This document shows positions 49,013 to 56,648 of a stretch of 64,000 bases of DNA, piece after piece (within the stretch, counting starts at the first letter, position 1; the number at the start of each line of letters is the position of its first letter). The notes below the pieces were generated by a model. It did not search any database and was not told the DNA's origin. It worked only from the letters and a program-made list of their open reading frames with translations. Position numbers and translations under genes: made by a program. Source of the stretch: Bacteroidota bacterium (lineage in GTDB: Bacteria; Bacteroidota; Bacteroidia; J057; JADKCL01); assembly GCA_016718825.1 (NCBI GenBank), contig JADKCL010000007.1, positions 124,001 to 188,000 on the forward strand. Direction: 5' to 3'.

Positions 49013-51247
49013 TCAACGCGTATTGGCAACGCCACCGACGTCTTCAATTTTGTCCATTTTACCCATCGTGTAATTGGCTTGCGGGACTTCCCAATCGGAA
49101 GGAACCACAAATGCCTTTACAGAGCCAACGCCAAATGAGCTGACCTTGACCATATTGCCTTGGTTACCACCGAGGACCTGGATTTTAGATCCGTCGACAC
49201 CGACCACAAAACCTACGTGACCTTTACCACCGCCGTAATCGAATACCGCGATTGAGCCGTAGGCTGGCTTAGCGATCTTCTTGCCATACTTGGCCCAGCT
49301 CAAAGCTGCTGCACTTCCCGTGATGGGTTGCCCAGCCTGCTTCATGACCCAGTTTGCAAACGATGCACACCAAGGTGTTTCATCATCCTTGAATTTGCCA
49401 GTGGTGGAGTGGTACTCGATCACGCGTGGATTGTGCTTCGAGCCTTCGATTTCTTTCACACCGTTTTCGCCTTCTGCGACGGAGATCCAGCTAGGCTTGA
49501 CCAAATTACCACCTTTGGCGCCGTCCTTGCCGCCAGCAACGGGAGCTTGCGGAGCAGGACCATTGCCCTTGGTAACATATTTGCCCGAAACCCAGCGATC
49601 AGGACCGATTTTCATCCAGCCATTGTCTTCTGAAAGAATGGTGACTTTCGCGCCTGATTTGAGCGTATCAACCACTTTGCCGTCTGTGCTAGGTGTACTG
49701 CGCACGTTCAGTTGACTTGCCGTGACTGTGCCCGTTGCGACAGGCTTGGCGGCTTCGGCCGGTTTGTTTGCGGGGGAGTTTTCCGTGGCCTTGCCATTGA
49801 GTTTCACGAAGTCGGCCGAAACCCATTGGCCGTTGCCGATGCGCAGCCAACCGTCTTTTTTCTCATAAACCTGCACCTTGGCGCCGGTAGCCAGCGGATT
49901 GCCCACTTTGCCAAAGCTTGCACCTGCACCGGAACGCACGTTCAGTGAACTTGCAGTAACGGTGCCGCTGTCGATGGCCGTCATGGAATTGTTTCCGTTT
50001 CCAGTCGAAGGCGACGTTGTTTCCTTCTTTGGCTCATCCTTGGCCGGCGGAGCCTGCGTAGGTGTCTGAGCTGGGGTCTTGCCCGCAACAGCAGCATCCA
50101 TGAATGCCTTCCTGCGCTCAAAACGATCCTTTGGAACACCAAATTCAGTCATCCAACGCTTGTTGCCGATGGCTGCCGCAAAACCCTTGAGGTCGTTTTT
50201 GACTGCAAAAGGCTGAATCCACTCACGTGTCGATGGCTTGTAGTCGCCGCGATAACGCAAGTCGACCAAGATTTCCATGATGGCATTGTGGAGATTGTCA
50301 AAATCGACATCGCCAAATTTGTCCTTGGCGGCTTTCTTTTCGCTGATGTCAATGACACTTTTCTTCATCTCGGCATAGACAATCTCAAACAGCAATTTTT
50401 GCTGATCGTGATTGATGGCGCCGACTTTTGCCTTGTTGTTTTTGACCCAAGTTCCAGCTGCATCTCCCTGAAGGCCAGCGCCTGTGCTCAGAAGTGTAGC
50501 TTGCGCGCCAGTAATGCCGGCGGCATTCAGGTGTGCAAGTACACCTTTGGCGGTGCGGCTGCCAAGGTCATAACCACGGCCAATTGTGACGCCAGATGCG
50601 CCTCCAGGCCAGTGGCAAACTTTTGTATCGTATTTTCCAGAGTCTTGACCTTCAGAGTCAAAAGTCACTTGACCTTCTTTGACCTTGAGGGGATCTTCTT
50701 TTTTCTGGACAGGACCTGAAGCGCTCGCACTGCTGCTGCCGCTGCTGCCTGCTTCAAATCCAGCGGCAGGCTTCATCTGGGCAGCCATCGCGCCCATTGA
50801 ATCGGCCTCTTTCTCTAATCCGGCGTCGTTGTTGACAGACATACCGCCGACAGATGCATTGGCTTGTACACGTCCTTCGCTCTGCTGCTTCACGTGGGCA
50901 AGTTCATGACCGATCAATTCCTGACCTTTTTGGGAACCTGGATCGTATTGACCAGGTGCAAAGTGCACGTCATTTCCTTGAGCATAAGCCAAAGCTCCTG
51001 CTTCGGAGGCTTTGTCTGAATTTGCGTGGATGTTGACGTTTGAGAAGTCGCTGCCCATGGCAGAACTCATCTGTGCATTCAATTCGGGTGAAAGTCCGCT
51101 CCCGGATCCGCCGTTGCCACCGCCACCGCCGTTGCCGGACGCATCCAGCTTGAACTGTGGGGGGGACATCGTGTTGTCCATCTTCATCTGGATCTGCTCT
51201 CCAGAATCATGCGTTTGCGCTTTCTTCTCCAAGGAAGTCTTTTCCAT
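49013..51247 (-). CDS. eCIS-core (DUF4157) protein with muramidase-like, SH3b and amidase domains
   Basis: A 744-residue protein without signal peptide. In order: a disordered Gly-rich leader; DUF4157/eCIS core (about 55-125) with zinc motif HELAH (His114, Glu115, His118) and a downstream EKEAD; a T4-lysozyme/pesticin-like region (about 190-385) with Glu199, Asp207 and TIGRGYDLG; a Pro/Thr linker; two bacterial SH3b domains (428-482, 506-560); and a TIGR02594/CHAP-type domain (585-715) with Cys627 (PWCASF), His677 (GHVGF) and LGGNQGN. The DUF4157 core is a known marker of cargo for extracellular contractile injection systems. It should act on peptidoglycan once delivered. No eCIS structural genes lie in the window. 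Confidence 0.88.
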   Translation of the reverse strand: MEKTSLEKKAQTHDSGEQIQMKMDNTMSPPQFKLDASGNGGGGGNGGSGSGLSPELNAQMSSAMGSDFSNVNIHANSDKASEAGALAYAQGNDVHFAPGQYDPGSQKGQELIGHELAHVKQQSEGRVQANASVGGMSVNNDAGLEKEADSMGAMAAQMKPAAGFEAGSSGSSSASASGPVQKKEDPLKVKEGQVTFDSEGQDSGKYDTKVCHWPGGASGVTIGRGYDLGSRTAKGVLAHLNAAGITGAQATLLSTGAGLQGDAAGTWVKNNKAKVGAINHDQQKLLFEIVYAEMKKSVIDISEKKAAKDKFGDVDFDNLHNAIMEILVDLRYRGDYKPSTREWIQPFAVKNDLKGFAAAIGNKRWMTEFGVPKDRFERRKAFMDAAVAGKTPAQTPTQAPPAKDEPKKETTSPSTGNGNNSMTAIDSGTVTASSLNVRSGAGASFGKVGNPLATGAKVQVYEKKDGWLRIGNGQWVSADFVKLNGKATENSPANKPAEAAKPVATGTVTASQLNVRSTPSTDGKVVDTLKSGAKVTILSEDNGWMKIGPDRWVSGKYVTKGNGPAPQAPVAGGKDGAKGGNLVKPSWISVAEGENGVKEIEGSKHNPRVIEYHSTTGKFKDDETPWCASFANWVMKQAGQPITGSAAALSWAKYGKKIAKPAYGSIAVFDYGGGKGHVGFVVGVDGSKIQVLGGNQGNMVKVSSFGVGSVKAFVVPSDWEVPQANYTMGKMDKIEDVGGVANTR

Positions 51248-51655
51248 GGCAATTTTCTTTTTTTCAGTTCAACATAGTTTCAAACTCACAGCCGACAGGC
51301 TGCGTTGGATGTCTGTAACGGTCAGGTGTATAGCAGACGCCCTCCATGGGAAGGCGGTATCGTACAAAAGATGATCAAAAAGCATTGGGGAGGTAGAATT
51401 AGAGTTTCCCCAAATCTGACGGCGAAAGATAGAACGATTTGATAGGATTTGCAAGCAAATTCGGCAAGCCTTTTTGATTGAATTGATTTACAGCAGTTAC
51501 GTTTTTTCCACAGGTTAAAAAGTGTGAAAGGAGACGCGAGAAATCCTCCTTTTGAAGAAATTAGCGCCATTATACCTGTCAATCCGGTGCTTTTGAAGAT
51601 GAAACTGGAAAATTTGCTTGAGATTTTTGAATCTTTGTAGGGTAAGCAATGAAAA
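51248..51655. other. Intergenic region (408 bp) between the effector gene and DUF5989 gene
   Basis: It carries the divergent control regions of the eCIS-core gene and the DUF5989 gene. No protein-coding gene is supported: the minus-strand open frame across it overlaps the DUF5989 gene and has no signature. No clear TAnnTTTG box was found on either strand. The first 20 bases upstream of the effector ATG are A/T-rich (TTTTCTTTTTTTC on the plus strand). Confidence 0.4.
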
Positions 51656-51805
51656 ATGGATTTTCTGAAGGACTTGTTCGGATTTTTGTGGCAGCGTAAG
51701 GCATGGTGGATTACCCCGATCGTGCTGGTATTGCTGCTGATCGGCGCTTTGCTGATTTTTGGCGGCGGAAGCTCGGTCGCACCATTCATCTACACGCTAT
51801 TTTGA
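51656..51805 (+). CDS. DUF5989-family small membrane protein
   Basis: A 49-residue protein, MDFLKDLFGFLWQRKAWWI then one hydrophobic helix (TPIVLVLLLIGALLIFGGG) and the conserved ending SSVAPFIYTLF. This matches DUF5989 proteins, which normally sit beside an SxtJ-like membrane protein and a carbamoyltransferase. Here it stands alone. ATG 51656 is chosen because it gives the family N-terminus; an ATG seven bases earlier is in another frame. Function unknown. Confidence 0.85.
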   Translation: MDFLKDLFGFLWQRKAWWITPIVLVLLLIGALLIFGGGSSVAPFIYTLF

Positions 51806-51857
51806 CCTTTTGTGCTTTTCAGGATTGCGGAAGGGCATTCGAAGTGGAATTCAACAG

Positions 51858-52244
51858 ATGAAAACCAAGAAAGACGATTTAGGGGTTTGGGAGGCTGTGC
51901 GGGACGAGTTGCGAAAGTTGCGTGGAAAGAATCGATTTCGCGGAAATGAGGAGCATCTTTTGCTGCGGCGCGAAGTTCGAATTCACCGTGAAAGTCGTGG
52001 AAATCAGTTGGAAAGCGGCGTTGTGATCATTCACTTGACGCAACGGTTGGAAGATCTCTGGGCAGATGGGTTGCTGCAAGTGCCTGCACGCGTAGCCGAG
52101 ATGAAGGATGGGTCGGCGGATGAGAATTGGCGTCAATGGCTGGGTTGGATTGTCGACGAATGCCGCGGAGCAGCCTATTTGCATACCAGCAGTGCAAGCG
52201 CAGCTTACCGGAAGTCGGATACCGGCAAGGAAACCAATAATTGA
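51858..52244 (+). CDS. Hypothetical protein
   Basis: A 128-residue, charged soluble protein starting MKTKKDDLGVWEAVRDELRK. The middle contains RREVRIHRESRGNQLESGVV followed by a Trp-rich helix (EDLWADGLLQVPARV, WRQWLGWIVDECR). No family or active site recognised. It begins 52 bases after the DUF5989 gene and could share its transcript. It ends 37 bases before the tRNA terminator of the opposite strand. Confidence 0.6.
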   Translation: MKTKKDDLGVWEAVRDELRKLRGKNRFRGNEEHLLLRREVRIHRESRGNQLESGVVIIHLTQRLEDLWADGLLQVPARVAEMKDGSADENWRQWLGWIVDECRGAAYLHTSSASAAYRKSDTGKETNN

Positions 52245-52280
52245 ACAGGAAAATGGAACAGGATTGGAGGAGAATGGACA

Positions 52281-52304
52281 ATAAAAAAGGGCTGAATAGC
52301 CCTT
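52281..52304 (-). terminator. Terminator of the tRNA-Lys/tRNA-Leu transcript
   Basis: AAGGGCT (52287-52293) and AGCCCTT (52298-52304) form a 7-bp stem with a 4-base loop. On the minus strand it is followed by TTTTTTAT. It starts 1 base past the tRNA-Leu 3' end. Confidence 0.85.
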
Positions 52305-52305
52305 G

Positions 52306-52389
52306 TGCCCAGCGGGAGACTCGAACTCCCATGCCCTTTCGAGCACCACCCCCTCAAGATGGCGTGTCTACCAATTTCACCAGCTGGGC
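52306..52389 (-). tRNA. tRNA-Leu (GAG)
   Basis: The minus strand reads GCCCAGCTGGTGAAATTGG... with a 7-bp acceptor stem (GCCCAGC/GCTGGGC), a long variable arm typical of class II tRNAs, and T-loop GGAGTTCGAGTCTCC. The anticodon stem CCATC/GGTGG encloses the loop TTGAGGG, giving anticodon GAG, for CUU/CUC codons. CCA is not encoded. It lies 9 bases downstream of tRNA-Lys. Confidence 0.95.
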
Positions 52390-52398
52390 GGGGATTGG

Positions 52399-52471
52399 TG
52401 ATTCGGCTGGGGCTCGAACCCAGGACCCTTTGATTAAAAGTCAAATGCTCTACCGACTGAGCTACCGAATC
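52399..52471 (-). tRNA. tRNA-Lys (TTT)
   Basis: The minus strand reads GATTCGGTAGCTCAGTCGGT... with acceptor stem GATTCGG/CCGAATC, anticodon stem TTTGA/TCAAA, loop CTTTTAA (anticodon TTT) and T-arm CTGGGTTCGAGCCCCAG. 73 nt, CCA not encoded. First of two tandem tRNAs sharing a terminator. Confidence 0.96.
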
Positions 52472-52528
52472 AAGTTGTTAATGAACGTCCCTAAATTTGG
52501 GAATGCAAAGATAAACACTTTTTCTGGA

Positions 52529-53281
52529 ATGCAACATCAATTTACGACAATTTTTCTGCTGATGCTTTTGATTTTCGGCGGATGGTCAACAAAACTGAAT
52601 GCCCAAGCGTCTTCGGATGGGGTGTTAAATAATTTAGAATCAGGAGACAAGGCGTTTGAGGCGGGGCAGTTTACCCAGGCATTAAAACTTTACGAAGACG
52701 TCTATTCTCAAGGAAAATTTTCTGAAAAAATGTTGTACCGCCTCGCCTACATGCACGAAAACCTGCGTGCCTACCCGCAAGCGATCTACTATTTGAAGAA
52801 GGCCGCGCAGGAATTTGGCGACAAAGGAACGGAAGGAAAGATCCGACAGCTCATGCAGCGACAAGGCAGCAACCGTTTCTTTACCGGGGACGGATGGAAC
52901 GATTATTTGAGCTTCTACCGCAATTGGTCTTGGTTATTTTTTGGTGTTTTTGGAGCTTGTATTCTCGGACTTGGGGTTCATTATTGGATGCCCAACAACA
53001 ACATGGCGGCTTGGCGGCAGCTCGCAGTAGTCGGTGTTTGGGCCATCCTGTTTCTTTCAGGGGCGGTGATTTTTCACCGGAGCTTCTTGATGCCGCAACG
53101 TGCTGTTTTGATGGAGAATACCGCTTTTTATGCGGAACCCGGCTTCAGTTCCAATCATCGGCTCAATGCCTTCAGCCTTGGCGAGACGCTGGATATCGAT
53201 GATAGAAATGACGTTTGGTTGCAAGTTTCTGCGGCAGGGAGACAATGGTGGGTGCCCAAGTGGGTCGTCAGGGAGCTGTAA
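52529..53281 (+). CDS. TPR-membrane-SH3 protein, BatE-like
   Basis: A 250-residue protein: signal peptide (MQHQFTTIFLLMLLIFGG...LNAQ), TPR repeats (about 35-115), two close membrane helices (about 130-180), then a bacterial SH3-like domain (about 195-250; VLMENTAFYAEPGFSSNHRL ... WWVPKWVVREL). This layout matches BatE of the Bacteroides aerotolerance operon, but no batA-D genes are nearby. ATG 52529 is preferred: earlier starts in the frame would read through the tRNA genes. Confidence 0.8.
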   Translation: MQHQFTTIFLLMLLIFGGWSTKLNAQASSDGVLNNLESGDKAFEAGQFTQALKLYEDVYSQGKFSEKMLYRLAYMHENLRAYPQAIYYLKKAAQEFGDKGTEGKIRQLMQRQGSNRFFTGDGWNDYLSFYRNWSWLFFGVFGACILGLGVHYWMPNNNMAAWRQLAVVGVWAILFLSGAVIFHRSFLMPQRAVLMENTAFYAEPGFSSNHRLNAFSLGETLDIDDRNDVWLQVSAAGRQWWVPKWVVREL

Positions 53282-53408
53282 TCGGCCATTCCTCGGCAAA
53301 TGTAGCTCAATAGGGAGTCCCCAAAGACTTTTCCACGATGTTAGGAGGATATCTTTTTTGTATCTATCTTCCGTCATCAATTGTAGGTAGGTCTATTGTT
53401 TGTCAATC

Positions 53409-54599
53409 ATGAATGTTCGTCGGATCGCGTCCTGCATCGCAGGGATTGTTTTTCCTTTGTTTAGTTCCTGGCTTGTTGCACAGAATTTGGTGCCTAATGC
53501 CAGTTTCGAAACAGGTGCCTGGGCGCAAGCCAATACAGGAAGTGCGGATTGGCTTACTACTTCCAACGTATTCGGAGTGCAAACACCGCATTCCGGGATT
53601 CGGTACATGGGTGAGGCCTTTGGAAATCAAGGAGGTAGCAACTTCAGGGAATATATCAAGTGTACCTTGACCTCCCCCATGACGATTGGTTCTGCCTATT
53701 ACCTTGAGATGTGGGTTTCCCTTTCCGACAATTATGGGACTTATGCATGTAATCGACACGGGATGGCACTCACCACTACAAGCCCGTTTTATAATTTCAG
53801 CACTGGGCCAATTCCTTTGACCCCACAGGTGCAATCGCTCACGCCGCTCACAAGTCAAACAACATGGATGCTCGTTTCCGGAACCGTTACAGCAACGGCC
53901 GCATTTCAGTATTTGACCATTGGCAACTTTTTCAATGATGCCAACACCACCTATCAATTTGTCGGTGGCAACGGCTTTACCTATGGTTATTACTTCATGG
54001 ACGACATTGTGGTGCAGCCGGCCGTGATTTTGGGCGAATGCTGCACGAGTTTTGATGTCGCAGCGGTTGAAAACAAAAATGTGAAGCTCAATTGGACAGT
54101 CGATCGGGATACCGAGGGAAAGATTTTCGAAGTTCAAAGGAGCCTCGATGGTGAAGTTTTTACTCAAGTATCCGCCATCCGTCTGGACCCGCAGCATTTG
54201 GAAACCGGGTTTGAATATGTGGATGTCACCGCACCGTTCAATGAAGACCTTCATTATCGCATTCTCCAAAACGATGCCAACGGCAATATTCGTTACAGCG
54301 AGGTGAAAAGCGTCCGTTTGGACAACGAGGGACATGGACAACTCAATGCCATATATCCAACTTTGCTTGCAGCGGACCAAGGCTTTCAAATCGACTTTTT
54401 GCGCCGTAGTGCCGAGGGGCTTCTCAATGTACAGGTCACCGACGCCGTTGGAAGGGTTGTTTATGACCGCGACCATGCGACGGTCGGTGGACTCAACAAC
54501 CTCTGGGTCCTTCCTGGCAATCTCCATTCCGGGACCTATGTCGTCACCATTACAGGCGACGGAACCCGTGAAAGCGGAAAAATTCAAGTGATTCAATAA
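53409..54599 (+). CDS. T9SS-exported protein with carbohydrate-binding-like domain
   Basis: A 396-residue secreted protein: signal peptide (MNVRRIASCIAGIVFPLFSS...VAQ), an N-terminal beta-sandwich (about 27-205; LVPNASFETGAW ... YYFMDDIVVQP) like the CBM4_9/LamG-type domains of T9SS cargo, a fibronectin-like segment (about 215-300; VKLNWTVDRDTEGKIFEVQR), and a sorting-tail-like C-terminus (about 315-396; LNVQVTDAVGRVVYDR ... SGTYVVTITGDG). Probably cell-surface or secreted, with sugar or protein binding. The next gene begins 20 bases later. Confidence 0.85.
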   Translation: MNVRRIASCIAGIVFPLFSSWLVAQNLVPNASFETGAWAQANTGSADWLTTSNVFGVQTPHSGIRYMGEAFGNQGGSNFREYIKCTLTSPMTIGSAYYLEMWVSLSDNYGTYACNRHGMALTTTSPFYNFSTGPIPLTPQVQSLTPLTSQTTWMLVSGTVTATAAFQYLTIGNFFNDANTTYQFVGGNGFTYGYYFMDDIVVQPAVILGECCTSFDVAAVENKNVKLNWTVDRDTEGKIFEVQRSLDGEVFTQVSAIRLDPQHLETGFEYVDVTAPFNEDLHYRILQNDANGNIRYSEVKSVRLDNEGHGQLNAIYPTLLAADQGFQIDFLRRSAEGLLNVQVTDAVGRVVYDRDHATVGGLNNLWVLPGNLHSGTYVVTITGDGTRESGKIQVIQ

Positions 54600-54619
54600 A
54601 TTGATTACGATACGATTCG

Positions 54620-54961
54620 ATGAAAAAGATAGCCTTTCTCCTTCTCTTTGGTTTCCTCGCAACGACCGGCTTTGCACAACTCGAAGTTGCAGTTTCACAT
54701 GACGGCCAAAACATGGATGTCCAATTTCCTGCGGGCAATCTCGTGGAATACAAGGTCGCACTTGTGGATCCCATCAACCCGGGCTCCGTGGAATTGCAGT
54801 CAGGTCGATTGGATGCCAACTCCGCAGAATTGAGTGTCAAATGGGCCGCCGACCTGCGCTACATCTATGAAGTGTCCTACCGCTACCAATTGGCCACAGG
54901 TGAAATCAGTGAATGGTACACGATTGATCCAAAAGCGCTTCTGAATTCCGAAGGAAAGTAA
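54620..54961 (+). CDS. Small secreted protein
   Basis: A 113-residue protein with signal peptide MKKIAFLLLFGFLATTGFAQ and an approximately 90-residue mature domain with alternating beta pattern (LEVAVSHDGQNMDVQF ... YIYEVSYRYQLATGE). No family recognised. It follows the T9SS cargo gene by 20 bp, so they may be one transcript. Confidence 0.75.
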   Translation: MKKIAFLLLFGFLATTGFAQLEVAVSHDGQNMDVQFPAGNLVEYKVALVDPINPGSVELQSGRLDANSAELSVKWAADLRYIYEVSYRYQLATGEISEWYTIDPKALLNSEGK

Positions 54962-55035
54962 AGCATTGTTTTTGCGCCTGTTCAGCGGACCAATGCCGCA
55001 CCACCGCTTCCAACAATCCTGCTGGATGTTGCCAT

Positions 55036-55725
55036 TTATTTAAACACGAGCGAGATGCCTCCGTGCAACGTGGGGACGAATGAAAAATGGGCATTCGGGA
55101 AGGTGAGATCGGGGTTAAAACCTGATGTATTCACGCAGTTGTCATATTCCAAGACCCCATGTCGCAATTTTTTCACTTGGCTGATTCCCGCGCGGAATCC
55201 TGCACCGCCAAATAGTTCGAGTCCGAATCGCTTGCCCAGTGCAAAATATTGACCGAATTCTGCCCGAGGGCCAAAATTGATGCGAATGACATCAAAAATG
55301 CCGCAGGCGGAGCCTGTGCTTCCACCACCCCAGTAATACTCGCCCGTGCGGAAGGCTTTGCCACCCAATTGCAGACTGATGCGTCCGCCAGACTCGCCCC
55401 AGCCCTTTTTCATCCGCGTCAGACCACCATAGAATGTACCAGCGAATCCAAGCGAACTTTGCGAGATATGCGTGGAGCCAATCGTCCAGTGGTCCGTCGA
55501 AGTTATTCGGGCCCAAGGCAGTTGAACGGCCAATTGAAAATCGGGCTTCCAAACACCGGAAGAATTGATTCTGATTCCCAAATTGGGGGTAAATAGTCCC
55601 AATGCAAGCGGATTGACACGCCATTCGAGCCTCGGCTCAGGACGCTGTGCAAATCCGACAGTTTGGATCAACAAAAGAAAAAGGGCAAAAGCAATGATTT
55701 TACTTGGTCTCGGGAGGATCATCAT
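55036..55725 (-). CDS. Outer-membrane beta-barrel protein
   Basis: A 229-residue exported protein (signal peptide ends VGFAQ) with alternating hydrophobic strands rich in Gly, Phe and Tyr, ending in SLVFK as small outer-membrane barrels do. Two cysteines (ACG, DNC) could pair. No characterised family. Second ATG at 55722 is an equally possible start. Divergent from the DUF4919 gene. Confidence 0.8.
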   Translation of the reverse strand: MMILPRPSKIIAFALFLLLIQTVGFAQRPEPRLEWRVNPLALGLFTPNLGIRINSSGVWKPDFQLAVQLPWARITSTDHWTIGSTHISQSSLGFAGTFYGGLTRMKKGWGESGGRISLQLGGKAFRTGEYYWGGGSTGSACGIFDVIRINFGPRAEFGQYFALGKRFGLELFGGAGFRAGISQVKKLRHGVLEYDNCVNTSGFNPDLTFPNAHFSFVPTLHGGISLVFK

Positions 55726-55955
55726 TGGGGAAACTTGACACGATCCAATATCGCAAATTCAAAACACCCCGACAAATCGACGTAAGCTACGCGCGGTTTT
55801 GGTTGCCAAATCTGCATATCAATGGCGCCGAAAGCGGGAAAAAATCACGGCTGCGAATGCAATTTTTTCCATCGCCGTTCGTATCTTGAGTAAGAATTCT
55901 CGGGGTACTTGAACCCTCTCAGATGCCATTCGCAATTCAAATGTCTCCAAATTCA

Positions 55956-56648
55956 ATGAAAAAGCTTGCCATCCTCTTGTTGCTTCAAGTCGGCCTTTTG
56001 ACTTTCGCACAGTATCCCTTCGTGTCCGTGGACATGGCCGCTATCAGGGATTCCCTGACCAATCCCGCCCTTGGACCCGATTATCAGACGCTTTTCAAAC
56101 GCTTCGAAGCGCTCGATACGACCCTCACCAACGCCGATTACCGCTTGATTTACTACGGATTCTCCTTGGACAAGGACTACAGCGGTTATACGCCCAACCG
56201 GTCCGGTGAAATCCGTGAATTCTGGGAAATGGGAAAGACCAAAAACTACAAAAAGGCGATGGCGATTTGCGACGAAGTGCTGAAAAAGGCGCCGGTGGAC
56301 CTCGACGCGAACTTTAACAAGTTGATTACCATGAAGCATATTGACAAAGACGACCCGGAGATTGCCAAGTTCCGGTATCGTTACCGCCGGCTTGTCGATG
56401 CTGTGACGGGTTCCGGTGATGGACTGACCTGCGAAACGGGCTTCAAGGTAATGTACATCTCCGACGAATACCACATCATGTACAACTACTTGGAAATCGA
56501 GAAAATGTTGATGCAGTCCTTGGTTGGGGATTGTGACAAAATGACCACCAACCCTGGCGAGTACTTTCCCCAAAGCGAGATCTATTTTGACATCACGGTT
56601 CCCTTCGAAAGTCTCGGGAAGATGTTCAAATCCGAAACGGGCAATTAA
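55956..56648 (+). CDS. DUF4919 family protein, secreted
   Basis: A 230-residue protein with signal peptide (MKKLAILLLLQVGLLTFAQ) and the DUF4919 domain that starts YPFVSVDMAAIRDSL and includes TNADYRLIYYGFSLDKDYSG and the C-terminal EIYFDITVPFESL. The domain has a helical repeat-like middle (YKKAMAICDEVLKKAPVDLD). Its role is not known in any organism I can cite. It converges with the PorE-like gene, overlapping at the stop codons by 4 bp. Confidence 0.9.
   Translation: MKKLAILLLLQVGLLTFAQYPFVSVDMAAIRDSLTNPALGPDYQTLFKRFEALDTTLTNADYRLIYYGFSLDKDYSGYTPNRSGEIREFWEMGKTKNYKKAMAICDEVLKKAPVDLDANFNKLITMKHIDKDDPEIAKFRYRYRRLVDAVTGSGDGLTCETGFKVMYISDEYHIMYNYLEIEKMLMQSLVGDCDKMTTNPGEYFPQSEIYFDITVPFESLGKMFKSETGN

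Noticed and set aside
52241..52528. N-terminal extension of the BatE-like gene
   Set aside because: The frame passes through two tRNA genes; the signal peptide begins at ATG 52529.
53403..54761. A 452-codon open frame on the minus strand
   Set aside because: It lies antisense to the T9SS cargo gene, which has a signal peptide and sorting tail. The antisense protein has no domain pattern and is a codon-bias shadow.
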